Made by a program: the position numbers and the translations under genes. The notes beneath the pieces were generated by a model that saw only the letters and a program-made list of their open reading frames with translations, made no database searches and was not told the DNA's origin. From assembly GCA_017555965.1 (NCBI GenBank), contig JAFZFH010000131.1, positions 1-59,249 of the forward strand: a stretch of 59,249 bases of DNA. Reading direction: 5' to 3'. Below are positions 1 through 9,072 of this stretch, one piece after another. Positions within the stretch are counted from its first letter, which is position 1. Each line of letters begins with the position of its first letter. This stretch comes from Bacteroidales bacterium (GTDB lineage Bacteria; Bacteroidota; Bacteroidia; Bacteroidales; UBA932).

Positions 1-1
1 G

Positions 2-1321
2 CTGCAGAAGGGATACCTGTTTGGGTATAATAATCTATCTCAACTTGTGTCAGCAACATATTCTGGCAGTTCAGTAACAGGATCCTTATCAGAAAGGTAT
101 GCATACGACCGCAATGGAAATATGGCACTGCTGAACAGAAATAGTCAGAATATCGCCATGAATCTGATCGGAAACCGTCTGATGGCCATAAGTGGCAAGT
201 CGCTTACATATGACGCAAAGGGAAGACAGATATCATCTGCATATGGAGTTGCAGTATCTACTCAGTACAATATTCTGGATCTGCCTCAGCGACACACTAT
301 CGGCAACAGAAGTATAATCGTTGACTACGCTTACAGCGCAGACGGAAGAAAACTTCAGGAGAGGGTGTATTCAGGATCAGGTGATGTTGTTAGGGACTAC
401 GCAGGAGAATTCATCTACGAGAACGGTGAGCTGAAGAAGATTCTGTTTGATGGCGGATATGTGGACTTCAGTAGTGGAAGTCCTGTATATATGTTCTTCC
501 TGAAAGATCATCTTGGCAGTGTGAGAGCTGTTGTTGCAGAGACGGGAGAAGTCGTGCAGACCAACGAGTACTATCCGTACGGAGATTTGTTCTCGAACTC
601 CGAAAGTGAGAATTCTGACAACAGATTACGCTTTACCGGAAAGGAACTGAGCGCTGAAACCGGTCTGTACGATTTTTCGGCACGATACCTGCACCCGAAG
701 TTAGGACGATTCACAACCATCGACCCTCTGGCAGAAAAGTATCCTCACATCAGTCCTTACGCATACTGTAACTGCAATCCGGTAAACTTTGTGGATCCGG
801 ATGGAAAAATCTTTAAAAAAATTATACGTAGAAACACAATTACTATTAAAGCCTCATATTATACTACCCATGAGGATAAACAATCGGCCTATCAAGCTAT
901 TTGTTTTTGGAATAAGAGGCAAGATGTCTATACATCTCCTTCAGGCAAACAATATTCCGTAAATTATGATTTACAGGTAATACCTATCGACAACACAAGT
1001 AAATTTGAAAAGAGTTCAAATACTTACGCATTGGTCGATAAATTCAGTCTTTCACGTACAACTGGTACAACCGAGGAAAAACGAAAAATACAGGTACTAA
1101 GATCTTATTCAGAAACTCGCCCTAACAGCAATGAACTTAGTACGACCGGTGCGCACGAGGTTGGTCATACATTGGGAATGCTTGATGGCGGAGAAGGTAT
1201 AATGAGCTATTCACAGGATGAGTTGAGGACAGATAATGTCTCTCAAAATAACCTACAACAGATGCTTGACTCCCCAGTTGGTCAAGAAGATTGGTTGTCT
1301 ATGTTTTTTAAAATAAAATAG
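2..1321 (+). CDS. RHS-repeat protein, C-terminal part, with metzincin-like toxin tip (5' end outside window)
   Basis: The frame is open to the left edge, so the N-terminus is missing; a GTG at 47 is only an internal codon. The visible part has YD-type repeats, then the RHS core hallmark (DHLGSVRAVV, YYPYGD, RFTGKE, GLYDFSARYLHPKLGRF, DPLAEKYP, NPVNFVDPDG), ending near position 805. After DPDG the sequence turns AT-rich and unrelated: a variable tip of about 170 residues. It contains HEVGHTLGMLD (His codon at 1154), an exact HExxHxxGxxD zinc motif as in metzincins, followed by a GIMSYS Met-turn. In polymorphic toxins the RHS shell encloses such a C-terminal effector. I infer a secreted or contact-dependent metallopeptidase toxin. 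The delivery system is not in view. Confidence 0.88.
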   Translation: MQKGYLFGYNNLSQLVSATYSGSSVTGSLSERYAYDRNGNMALLNRNSQNIAMNLIGNRLMAISGKSLTYDAKGRQISSAYGVAVSTQYNILDLPQRHTIGNRSIIVDYAYSADGRKLQERVYSGSGDVVRDYAGEFIYENGELKKILFDGGYVDFSSGSPVYMFFLKDHLGSVRAVVAETGEVVQTNEYYPYGDLFSNSESENSDNRLRFTGKELSAETGLYDFSARYLHPKLGRFTTIDPLAEKYPHISPYAYCNCNPVNFVDPDGKIFKKIIRRNTITIKASYYTTHEDKQSAYQAICFWNKRQDVYTSPSGKQYSVNYDLQVIPIDNTSKFEKSSNTYALVDKFSLSRTTGTTEEKRKIQVLRSYSETRPNSNELSTTGAHEVGHTLGMLDGGEGIMSYSQDELRTDNVSQNNLQQMLDSPVGQEDWLSMFFKIK

Positions 1322-1324
1322 AAG

Positions 1325-2443
1325 ATGAAGAGAATATATATATGGGCACTATGGATTATAATATCTGTAATATTACTTTATGTGTTTATTCCTCTCTATA
1401 AATGGAGCGGAATCCGACCTCATAATAATATGCCATGCTCGATAGTATGCCATCGTAACTCACTTCGGATACCAAACGCAAAATTTTTAAAATGTGATAA
1501 GGGGAATTTTGATTGTTGGTATACAAAAGTTGGTAATGACACTATTAAAATAAAGCCTTATATGGCAGAGTTAGATATAATGCTAGAAGATTCTGCGTAT
1601 ATCAATGGCAATATGACTATTGACTTTGCATCAGACTTTTATCAGGAAAGATTGAGCTATTGTTTTTATAACGCTTATCCTGAAGTTTTATCTAGTGAGC
1701 CAAATAATTTAGATGACTGGTATATATGCAGCGGAATGTATGTATTGGAGGAATTACAAGCTGATTATTTATTAGACAATTTAAATATAGTTTATGGAAC
1801 TTTTAAATATAATGCTTTTAAGAATCCTTGTTTTGACAATAAGTTGGAGAGTTTTTATGTGGCATCACAAATAGCAGTATATGAACTTTTATGGGAACTA
1901 TGGGCAAAGACAACTAAAATATTTTCAAAACCCACAGAAGAATTACTAGATGAGTATACTACATCCCAAAGAGTGCGTTTTGTAAATCCTATGTTGTATA
2001 TACCTTTCCCGATATCGAATGTGGGATATATGTTTCCTGCTGAAACAATTGTAAATTTCAATTATATAGCAGATTTTGTTGAAAGCCAAAACTTCTATGC
2101 AACCCTTGCTTATATACCATCAGACATCCAAAAGCTCGGAGAGATTGTGAAATGTGATGAAAACGGAGTACTTCTGAATTTAAGGCTCAAAAAAACTCCA
2201 CCTATGAAAATTAAATTGAAAAGGTATAAAGATTATAAGCATGATGGTCGAATATACTACATGGCATGCTTGAAGTATACAAAAAAACATTCAAGGAGCC
2301 TCATAAGCGATGAAGATTTTAGAACTATTATGAATCATAATAATGATAAAAAATATGACATGAAACCCTATGATTCTCGTATATTTGTACATCTAAAGCG
2401 CATGATATCTGAATTGAATCATGAATCTTTTATCTTCAGTTAA
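1325..2443 (+). CDS. Unknown N-terminally anchored protein; candidate immunity partner of the RHS toxin
   Basis: I do not recognise this 372-residue protein. Residues 4-25 form one hydrophobic segment after MKR, so it is probably membrane-anchored or exported, with the bulk outside the cytoplasm. It is AT-rich like the toxin tip before it and unlike the housekeeping genes after it. Only three bases separate it from the RHS stop codon, which suggests coupled translation. Immunity genes usually sit directly 3' of RHS toxins and act in the compartment where the toxin arrives; an anchored periplasmic inhibitor of a metallopeptidase would fit. That role is inferred from position only. An alternative is an unrelated accessory protein. 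Confidence 0.7.
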   Translation: MKRIYIWALWIIISVILLYVFIPLYKWSGIRPHNNMPCSIVCHRNSLRIPNAKFLKCDKGNFDCWYTKVGNDTIKIKPYMAELDIMLEDSAYINGNMTIDFASDFYQERLSYCFYNAYPEVLSSEPNNLDDWYICSGMYVLEELQADYLLDNLNIVYGTFKYNAFKNPCFDNKLESFYVASQIAVYELLWELWAKTTKIFSKPTEELLDEYTTSQRVRFVNPMLYIPFPISNVGYMFPAETIVNFNYIADFVESQNFYATLAYIPSDIQKLGEIVKCDENGVLLNLRLKKTPPMKIKLKRYKDYKHDGRIYYMACLKYTKKHSRSLISDEDFRTIMNHNNDKKYDMKPYDSRIFVHLKRMISELNHESFIFS

Positions 2444-2576
2444 GGAAGTTGTGAGTGGCAATGTGCGCTTCCCCTTCATTATATGTGAATGGATTACAGA
2501 ATGTACAAGTCCAATACGAGTATATATTGCTTTTTGCCTGATACCTAGTGTATAAATCACAACATAATGAGTAAAT

Positions 2577-2649
2577 AACAATCATCCCCTTCCGTCGGAA
2601 AACTTGAAATCTTAGGGAAATGCTTTCCTCCCGGAAGGGGATGATTGTT
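2577..2649. repeat. Palindromic element, copy 1 (18-bp perfect arms, conserved core)
   Basis: Arms at 2577-2594 and 2632-2649 are perfectly complementary over 18 bp (AACAATCATCCCCTTCCG and its complement). Between them lie a 16-nt spacer and a 20-nt core at 2611-2630. The same core occurs in inverse orientation at 43066-43085 inside a second palindrome with different arms. The element lies between the converging ends of the candidate immunity gene and the S41 protease gene, so it may also act as a two-way terminator. Confidence 0.85.
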
Positions 2650-2662
2650 TATCAGGGTTGGT

Positions 2663-4252
2663 CTAGTAGAGTTTACCGGAGTGTTTGAGGGCAGTCTGGA
2701 TATTGTCATCTACAGGAATGTAGAACCTGTAGAAAGCCTCATCACCGAGCTTTGAAAAACGTCCTACCAGAGCCTTTATCTGAGGCATCATATACGGCTT
2801 GGACTCCTCCCATTCAGCGGCATTCTTCAGCTTGATACCGTCGACACGCGAAGCGAACTCAACGAACTGGGAGCCGAGATCGATCTGATCCAGATAAGCA
2901 TCGAGCGTATCGAAATCGTTGATAGCTGTAAGACTGCTGCGATACTTGTCGAACATCGCCTGAGCGAATCGCATATGAGTAGCCTTTCTGTTGCACTTCA
3001 CATAGAACTGAGTGGCCTTTGTGGTATCCAATGCAACAAATACATCAGGAATGATTCCTCCTCCGCCATAAACACGTCTTCCTCTTGTCGTATAATATAC
3101 AGAAGTAGTATCCACCTTCATGCTGTCCGCTGACGTCATCTCACCACTCATATATCTTTCATATATGTCATAGTCATAATCTCCGTCATACGGCTTCTGG
3201 ATACACCTGCCTGAAGGAGTGTGGAATCGGGCCACTGTAAGTCTGATACCGGATCCGTCAGTAAAATTGATCGGCTCCTGTACAAGACCCTTTCCAAAAG
3301 AGCGTCTTCCTACGATCGCTCCCCTGTCATTATCCTGGATAGCACCGGCGAATATCTCACTTGACGACGCAGAACTCTCATTGATGAGGACAGAGAGCTC
3401 GATATCCTTGAGAGAACCTCTTCCATCCGCATCATAGACCTGTCGAGGTCGATGAAGTCCCTCCATATAGACAATGCATTCCCCTCTCTGAAGGAATTCA
3501 TTCGAAAGCAGAAGAGCCTGATCGAAATATCCTCCCGTATTGTCTCTGAGGTCGAAGATAAGCTTCTTCATACCTTGAGCCATAAGCTTTGATGTTGCCT
3601 CGGCGAACTCCTTGTATGTTGTCCTTGTGAACTTGGAGAGCTTGATGTAACCGGTACGATCATCGACCATGAAGGCAGCATCAACGCAGTTTACTGGAAT
3701 CTTGTCACGGATAATGTCAAACGGAATAAGGGTACCGTCTCGGTTCACTGTGATCTTCACCTTTGTTCCCTTAGGGCCCTTCATCAGTCTGATCATGCTG
3801 TCCTGAGGCATCTTCACACCGGCAACTACCCTATCATCCACCTTGATGATCCTGTCACCCTGAAGAAGTCCTGCCTTCTCAGACGGACCGCCAGGTATGG
3901 CATTAAGGACTACTGCTGTATCGCTTGGAACATTGAAGGAAATACCGATTCCCTCAAAGTTACCGGAGAGCTGGGTCTCAGACTCCTCCAGCTCTACAGG
4001 AGGAAGATACACTGAATGCGGATCGAGTTCTGACAAGGCTGCAACCACAGCAGCATCAGTCATGCCGACCATGTCGATGGTATCCACATAGTTCTTCTGC
4101 ACCTCCTGAAGAATCAGGTTGAGCTTACGCCAACGATTATAATCTCCATCAAACTTCCTCTTGTCCGCCACCTTACCGGAGACCAAGGTAAGAAGCACTC
4201 CCAGGATTACTCCCAGGAGTGCCGCCAATAACATATTGTCGAATTTCCTCAT
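2663..4252 (-). CDS. S41 family C-terminal processing peptidase with PDZ domain
   Basis: A 529-residue tail-specific (CtpA/Prc type) serine protease. Residues 6-25 form an N-terminal signal or anchor, placing the enzyme in the periplasm. A PDZ domain spans about 95-180 (GIGISF, GPSEKAGLLQGDRI). The S41 catalytic domain follows: the Ser/Lys dyad is probably S296 (in NESSASSSEI) and K321 (in GRRSFGKG), 25 residues apart as in CtpB. Such enzymes trim or degrade periplasmic proteins from the C-terminus. It is the last gene of the ridA-led operon and starts one base after the dCMP deaminase stop. The specific substrate is not evident. Confidence 0.92.
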   Translation of the reverse strand: MRKFDNMLLAALLGVILGVLLTLVSGKVADKRKFDGDYNRWRKLNLILQEVQKNYVDTIDMVGMTDAAVVAALSELDPHSVYLPPVELEESETQLSGNFEGIGISFNVPSDTAVVLNAIPGGPSEKAGLLQGDRIIKVDDRVVAGVKMPQDSMIRLMKGPKGTKVKITVNRDGTLIPFDIIRDKIPVNCVDAAFMVDDRTGYIKLSKFTRTTYKEFAEATSKLMAQGMKKLIFDLRDNTGGYFDQALLLSNEFLQRGECIVYMEGLHRPRQVYDADGRGSLKDIELSVLINESSASSSEIFAGAIQDNDRGAIVGRRSFGKGLVQEPINFTDGSGIRLTVARFHTPSGRCIQKPYDGDYDYDIYERYMSGEMTSADSMKVDTTSVYYTTRGRRVYGGGGIIPDVFVALDTTKATQFYVKCNRKATHMRFAQAMFDKYRSSLTAINDFDTLDAYLDQIDLGSQFVEFASRVDGIKLKNAAEWEESKPYMMPQIKALVGRFSKLGDEAFYRFYIPVDDNIQTALKHSGKLY

Positions 4253-4253
4253 A

Positions 4254-4661
4254 CTAGTCCAAGACCTGTTCCACTTCTATACCGGCACGTTTCAGAAGAT
4301 CGATTCCATCTGTCAGTCGATAGGCATCTCGATAGACGACCTTTGTGATTCCTGCCTGAATGATCAGCTTTGCACACTCCATGCATGGAGATGCAGTCAC
4401 ATAAAGTGTGGCACCCTTGCTGCTGTTGCCGGACTGTGCCACCTTGGAAATTGCATTGGCCTCAGCATGAAGGACATAAGGTTTTGTAACCCCGTTCTCA
4501 TCCTCGCAAATGTTTTCAAAACCTGACGGTGTACCGTTGTATCCGTCAGATATTATCATTCTGTCCTTCACGAGAAGTGCGCCGACCTGGCGACGCTTGC
4601 AGTATGAGTTACGAGCCCATACTCCTGCCATCTCGATATAACTGCGGTCAAATTTTTCCAT
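4254..4661 (-). CDS. dCMP deaminase
   Basis: A 135-residue cytidine/deoxycytidylate deaminase family protein. It carries the zinc site HAEAN (H65, proton-shuttle E67) and SPCMECAK (C93, C96), plus the dCMP-type motif SDGYNGTPSG near residue 40. The reaction converts dCMP to dUMP, feeding thymidylate synthesis in the cytoplasm. The length is normal for bacterial dCMP deaminases. It lies between the acyl-CoA ligase and S41 protease genes with 1-2 nt gaps, so all three are probably translated from one transcript; no metabolic link among them is evident. Confidence 0.93.
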   Translation of the reverse strand: MEKFDRSYIEMAGVWARNSYCKRRQVGALLVKDRMIISDGYNGTPSGFENICEDENGVTKPYVLHAEANAISKVAQSGNSSKGATLYVTASPCMECAKLIIQAGITKVVYRDAYRLTDGIDLLKRAGIEVEQVLD

Positions 4662-4663
4662 AA

Positions 4664-6319
4664 TTATCTCTGATAAAGATATCTCTTGATACTCTTCTTT
4701 GGTGTACGTTCGAAATCCTCGGACATAACCTCGATCTTCTTGAGCTTTGCATAGTTAGGAAGTTCCTTGTTAAGCTCCGGAAGAGTTCCTTCCATGAACT
4801 TCACGAATGCCTCCTGATTCATTCCGTCCTTCACTCCCTGTGCATAATCAGGATAGATGAGCGCTGTAAGTCCGCCGTCATCCTCCACAACAAGCGAGTC
4901 TACAACGTATGGCTGGCTGTTGATCACTGTCTCAACCTCCTCAGGATAAATATTCTGTCCGCTAGGGCCGAGAATCATACATTTTGTACGTCCCTTGATG
5001 AACAATGAGCCGTCAACGTCAAGAATACCCATATCTCCTGTACGGAACCATCCGTCCTCAGTAAACACCTCTGCGGTAGCCTCCTCGTTCTTATAGTATC
5101 CGAGGAATACATTTGCTCCCTTTACCTGGATTTCGCCAGGGATTGTTGCAGGATCCGCCGAAGCGATTCTCACTTCCATATTAGGAGCAGCCTTTCCGCA
5201 TGAATAGAGCTTCTCCTCCTTCCAGTCATCGTAAGTGATGATAGGTGCACACTCTGTCATACCGTATCCCACTGTGAACGGGAACTCCATCTTCTTGAAG
5301 AAGGCCTCAACCTCCTTGTTGAATGCCGCACCTCCGATGATGACCTCATAGAACTCACCTCCGAAAGCATTTACAAGCTCCTCACGCACCTTATTGAGGA
5401 TAACCTGGTTGAGACCAGGGACCTTCATAAGGAACTTGATGCCTTCCTTCTCAAGGACAGGCTGGATCTTGCTCTTATAGATCTTCTCGATGACGAGAGG
5501 AACTGCAATCACAATGTTAGGCTTCACATCTGCAAGCGCCTGCATGATGATCTTCGGACTAGGAAGTCGCGACAGGAAGTGTACATGACAACCTGCAGAA
5601 AGTTCATAAAGAACTTCGAACATAAGACCGTACATATGGGCGCACGGAAGCATCGAAACAACTCTCGAGTTGTGGTTCAGCTGAGGAAGTACCTTGCGAC
5701 CGAACTCGATGTTCGACAAAATAGCCCTATATGGGATCATCACTCCCTTAGAGAATCCGGATGTACCTGAAGTATAGTTGATTACTGCAAGCTCGTCTGC
5801 TGAATCCTCATAATAATTGATCATATCAGGCTCGAATGCCTCAGGATATTTCTTACCGAAGAGCTCGTTGAGATGCTCCTTAGCCTCGTATATCTTCTGA
5901 TCTGCGGCATACAGGATCTTGAATGTATTCACCTGTATGATCGCCTGCACGTCAGGCATTTCACTCTCAGAAAGTCCCTCCCAGATCACTTCGTCAACGA
6001 AAAGGATCTTTGCCTCAGAATGGTTGACGAGGTGGTGGATGTTAGCCGACTTGAATTCATGAAGAAGCGGAACAGGTACTGCGCCATATGTCATTGCTGC
6101 AAGAAACGACACGGCCCAGTTAGCCTGGTTTCTTGAACAGATGGCAACCTTGTTGCCTTTCTCAAGGCCGCACTCATCAAACATGATGTGCAGTTTCTCG
6201 ATTCTTCTGGCCATATCTCGGAAACAGAGAGTCTCTCCCTGATAGTTCGAGATAGCCGGACGAACCCAGTTTTTCTTGAAGGCCTCTTCGAATACCTTGT
6301 TTACTGATTTGAATTCCAT
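4664..6319 (-). CDS. AMP-dependent acyl-CoA synthetase (long-chain fatty acid-CoA ligase type)
   Basis: A 551-residue member of the adenylate-forming superfamily. The phosphate-binding motif TSGTSGFSKG lies near residues 183-192. Downstream are the GYGMTECAP motif, the FRTGDMG adenylate-contacting motif and the hinge and C-terminal motifs GRTKCMILGPSGQNIYPEEVE. It would activate a carboxylic acid, most likely a fatty acid, with ATP and CoA. There is no signal peptide, so it is cytoplasmic or peripheral. Bacteroidetes often carry such ligases for recycling exogenous or membrane-derived fatty acids. The chain-length preference cannot be read from the sequence. Confidence 0.9.
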   Translation of the reverse strand: MEFKSVNKVFEEAFKKNWVRPAISNYQGETLCFRDMARRIEKLHIMFDECGLEKGNKVAICSRNQANWAVSFLAAMTYGAVPVPLLHEFKSANIHHLVNHSEAKILFVDEVIWEGLSESEMPDVQAIIQVNTFKILYAADQKIYEAKEHLNELFGKKYPEAFEPDMINYYEDSADELAVINYTSGTSGFSKGVMIPYRAILSNIEFGRKVLPQLNHNSRVVSMLPCAHMYGLMFEVLYELSAGCHVHFLSRLPSPKIIMQALADVKPNIVIAVPLVIEKIYKSKIQPVLEKEGIKFLMKVPGLNQVILNKVREELVNAFGGEFYEVIIGGAAFNKEVEAFFKKMEFPFTVGYGMTECAPIITYDDWKEEKLYSCGKAAPNMEVRIASADPATIPGEIQVKGANVFLGYYKNEEATAEVFTEDGWFRTGDMGILDVDGSLFIKGRTKCMILGPSGQNIYPEEVETVINSQPYVVDSLVVEDDGGLTALIYPDYAQGVKDGMNQEAFVKFMEGTLPELNKELPNYAKLKKIEVMSEDFERTPKKSIKRYLYQR

Positions 6320-6345
6320 TTTTATCTTAGTTAAAGTACATTATC

Positions 6346-8478
6346 TTATTTCAGCTTGACGGTCCTGCGCTTACCGTCGTAGCATACACATTCAACCGTT
6401 GTGCCGTCGACAGTCTTGATCTCGCTGTCAGGTCTTATCATCTGATCTCCCTTGAATACAGTCAGAGGCTCACCTCCGTAGAACGGATAGATCAGAGTCT
6501 GGATGGATGTCCTTACCACCCAGAAGGAGTTTCCTCCTACATTTATCCTCTCCGGAAGAGACTTCACAGTCTCCGGAGCATTGATGCCCTTCCATGAAGA
6601 AGGCTTCTCTCCCTTGAGATTGTACATCTCAAGGGTATTGTCCTTATGAAGGACCATAATATTGTATTTCTTTGTTCCGTTGAAGTCATAGAGAGCCGGT
6701 CCGAGAAGGATTTCCTTCTTGAGATCTACAGGGAATCCTGACACATAACGTCCCAGACGGTCTATGAGATAGATCTTGCTTCCTGCTCCGAAGATGATCT
6801 GGAGCTTGCCGTTGGCAAAATAATCCACATTGTTAGCTGTTCCGCACAAAGGCTCCTTGAAAGGAATTCCCCAGAGATCCTTTCCGTCCTCGCTCAGACA
6901 GAGCGACAGATGGGAGTTCTGATAGAACTTGTTCATCTTGCCTGTTCCGGAGTTCTTCACCTCGAACGGTCCCTTAGGCACCACGACTGTCGTATCTCTT
7001 TCGAAAGACGGAGCCTTGGTCTTCTGAAGCGTAAGCTTGAGCAGGTCGAGAGACAGAGACGGCTTCGACTTGCCAGGAGTCACCGAGAACACCATCGGAC
7101 TGAACTCGGCATCGGCATAAAGAGGCTGTATCAGATTCAGGAAAGATGTCTTGAAAGTATTGTCAAGGATCTTATAATCCTCTGAGAATGAGAAATATGA
7201 CACGAATGAAGACTTACGTTCCGCCAGCATGTCGGAATGCGAGGCATCAGACATATACTGCGCCAACGTGTATCCGAGGGCTCTTCCGCTTACATACTCA
7301 TCTACTGCCTTCATGCTTCCGGATACTACCCATCCGTTGATCCATGTGAAGCAGGACTCGTCATCAAGAGAGAACATGTTTCCGAAAACGGAAGAGAGAA
7401 ATCCTGCATACGGCCAAGAGTGGAGTCCGGGAACATATGACTTCTTCGAGAATCCTTCAGTACCCTTGAAAAGAACTTCAGGAATATCCTTGTTTGTCCT
7501 GATGAGGTTGACCTTTTCAAGCTTGCCGTCAACCATGAAGGATGCGACCGCAACTTCCTTGACACCTATCGAGGTCATCAAGTCGTACGGTGTGATACCA
7601 GCCTTACCTGCAAGTGACTTCTGATTCGCATTATTCTTCTGAAGCATCTGACGAGAATCAAGGAACGCCTCATATGCCTTCACATAACCGTCGAGTCCTC
7701 CCAAAGGAAGCGATGCTGCGAACACGGTGTACGAAGGAACTACCGAAGCAAGTGCAGACGTCGACGGAGCCGAACTCTGAAGCACTGTCATGAATTCAGA
7801 TGCATCACCGTCGTATACGACTGAACCATCCATCGAGAAGCTCTTTGACGCCTCAGCGATATCGAATGCTGTCCACTCTGAAAGACGGGACACGAAGTTT
7901 GAATATGACGAATATTTCTTGGTAAATACCGCAGACATCAGATATGATGCATGCACATTAGACATGAACACCACATTGCTTCCGCTGACAGTCTGCGTAG
8001 CTTCCACGAAACCGGGAGCATCCATGACTGACATGGATTTGCCGATGTGGCGCAGCGATGACTGAACCAGCACTTCCGACTCAGATGCCACAACCATAGA
8101 GCGCTCCGCAACAGCAAAGCGCGCAGTCATTCCTTTTCGGGAAAGACTGTCGATCAGATTCGCAGCAGCATCGGAAGGAGTTCCTGTTTCAGATGGTTTT
8201 CCGGCATCGTACACATACAGAGGAAGAAGCTTTCCAGAGTAATGCAGCGACACTGCCATTCTTGAGTCGAACGGCCCTTTGTCAGAAAAGCACGCAACAA
8301 GAACAGCATCTGACGGGATTGCCGCCAGAAGCTTGTATCGATCTTGTTCAGAAACCTTTACAGTCTTTTTCCCTTTGTCGGAATCGACCCCCTTATACAG
8401 GAAGCCTACAGCAACGCCCGTACCGACAACCAGAAACGCTAGAATCGAAAGACAGAGTATTAGTGACTTTCTGCTCAT
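6346..8478 (-). CDS. Unknown exported or membrane-anchored protein, 710 aa
   Basis: Residues 5-27 form an uncleaved-looking hydrophobic segment after MSRKS, so the protein is anchored to the inner membrane with a large periplasmic part. No enzyme motif is recognised. The C-terminal 200 residues contain short beta-rich segments such as VDYFANGKLQIIFGAGSKIYLID, suggesting a propeller-like fold, as in other Bacteroidales proteins of unknown function. Its ATG overlaps the ridA stop by one base (TAATG), indicating translational coupling. It may have a structural or envelope role, but I cannot assign one. Confidence 0.8.
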   Translation of the reverse strand: MSRKSLILCLSILAFLVVGTGVAVGFLYKGVDSDKGKKTVKVSEQDRYKLLAAIPSDAVLVACFSDKGPFDSRMAVSLHYSGKLLPLYVYDAGKPSETGTPSDAAANLIDSLSRKGMTARFAVAERSMVVASESEVLVQSSLRHIGKSMSVMDAPGFVEATQTVSGSNVVFMSNVHASYLMSAVFTKKYSSYSNFVSRLSEWTAFDIAEASKSFSMDGSVVYDGDASEFMTVLQSSAPSTSALASVVPSYTVFAASLPLGGLDGYVKAYEAFLDSRQMLQKNNANQKSLAGKAGITPYDLMTSIGVKEVAVASFMVDGKLEKVNLIRTNKDIPEVLFKGTEGFSKKSYVPGLHSWPYAGFLSSVFGNMFSLDDESCFTWINGWVVSGSMKAVDEYVSGRALGYTLAQYMSDASHSDMLAERKSSFVSYFSFSEDYKILDNTFKTSFLNLIQPLYADAEFSPMVFSVTPGKSKPSLSLDLLKLTLQKTKAPSFERDTTVVVPKGPFEVKNSGTGKMNKFYQNSHLSLCLSEDGKDLWGIPFKEPLCGTANNVDYFANGKLQIIFGAGSKIYLIDRLGRYVSGFPVDLKKEILLGPALYDFNGTKKYNIMVLHKDNTLEMYNLKGEKPSSWKGINAPETVKSLPERINVGGNSFWVVRTSIQTLIYPFYGGEPLTVFKGDQMIRPDSEIKTVDGTTVECVCYDGKRRTVKLK

Positions 8479-8852
8479 TATTTAACAGCGATAGCCTCGA
8501 TCTCCACCTTTACTCCAAGAGGAAGGGCAGCAGCCTGATAGCATGCTCTTGCAGGCTTGTCACCTGTAAAGTACTCAGCATAAACCTCGTTAACTGCCTT
8601 GAAATCAGCAATATCAGCGAGAAGAACAGTAGTCTTTACAACGTTATCATAAGTCATACCTGCTTCCTTAAGGATTGCACCGATATTCTTAAGAGACTGA
8701 TGAGCTGCAGCTACGATATCCTCCTGTACCTTTCCGTCAGCAGGGTTTACAGGAATCTGACCTGAGATGTAAAGAGTACCGTTCACCTCGATTGCCTGTG
8801 AATATGGACCTACCGCCTTTGGCGCATCTGGAGTTGCTATTACCTTTTTCAT
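8478..8852 (-). CDS. ridA: RidA family enamine/imine deaminase
   Basis: A 124-residue protein of usual RidA length. Family motifs include GPYSQA near residue 15, ISGQIP, the NIGAILKEAGMTYDNVVKTTV helix and strand, and the C-terminal PARACYQAAALPLGVKVEIEAIA with the conserved Arg. RidA hydrolyses reactive 2-aminoacrylate and related enamines formed by PLP enzymes, protecting metabolism; it works as a cytoplasmic trimer. The start is supported by an AAAGGA ribosome-binding site 7-8 nt upstream. It leads the five-gene operon and has a good promoter upstream. Confidence 0.95.
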   Translation of the reverse strand: MKKVIATPDAPKAVGPYSQAIEVNGTLYISGQIPVNPADGKVQEDIVAAAHQSLKNIGAILKEAGMTYDNVVKTTVLLADIADFKAVNEVYAEYFTGDKPARACYQAAALPLGVKVEIEAIAVK

Positions 8853-8896
8853 GATATTATCCTTTTTAATGTTAAAAATCGTATAATGTTAACATG

Positions 8897-8927
8897 CAAA
8901 TTTAGAAATTTTCATGCAATTATCCAA
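8897..8927 (-). promoter_or_regulatory. Bacteroidetes-type promoter of the ridA operon
   Basis: On the minus strand there is a -7 box TAAATTTG (8897-8904, consensus TAnnTTTG) and a TTG at 8925-8927, separated by 20 nt, as known for Bacteroidetes sigma-70 promoters. The start of transcription would be about 35-40 nt before the ridA ATG. Confidence 0.7.
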
Positions 8928-8952
8928 CATCCTGAAGGGTGCGTAAAAAGAA

Positions 8953-8978
8953 GAAGCCAGGCTTTTCAGCCTGGCTTC
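8953..8978 (-). terminator. Rho-independent terminator after tRNA-Arg
   Basis: A perfect 10-bp stem (GAAGCCAGGC, 6-nt loop, GCCTGGCTTC), followed on the minus strand by TTCTTTTT. It lies 4 nt beyond the 3' end of the tRNA and closes the rpmF-tRNA unit. Confidence 0.88.
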
Positions 8979-8982
8979 CTCG

Positions 8983-9054
8983 TAGCCCCGAGCAGAATCG
9001 AACTGCTATCTAAAGTTTAGGAAACTTCCATTCTATCCGTTGAACTACAGGGCC
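8983..9054 (-). tRNA. tRNA-Arg (anticodon CCU)
   Basis: The minus strand folds as a complete 72-nt cloverleaf. The acceptor is GGCCCTG with CGGGGCT and discriminator A. The D arm is GTTC/GAAT, the anticodon stem GAAGT/ACTTT with loop TTCCTAA (anticodon CCT, reading AGG), and the T arm AGCAG/CTGCT with loop TTCGATT. CCA is not encoded. It lies just 3' of rpmF and ends 4 nt before a strong terminator. Confidence 0.93.
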
Positions 9055-9072
9055 ATATAAAAAGAAAGCTGA

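Noticed and set aside
2393-2581. Short minus-strand frame between the immunity candidate and the S41 gene
   Set aside because: No homology-like feature, it overlaps the end of a real gene and abuts the palindrome; no promoter.
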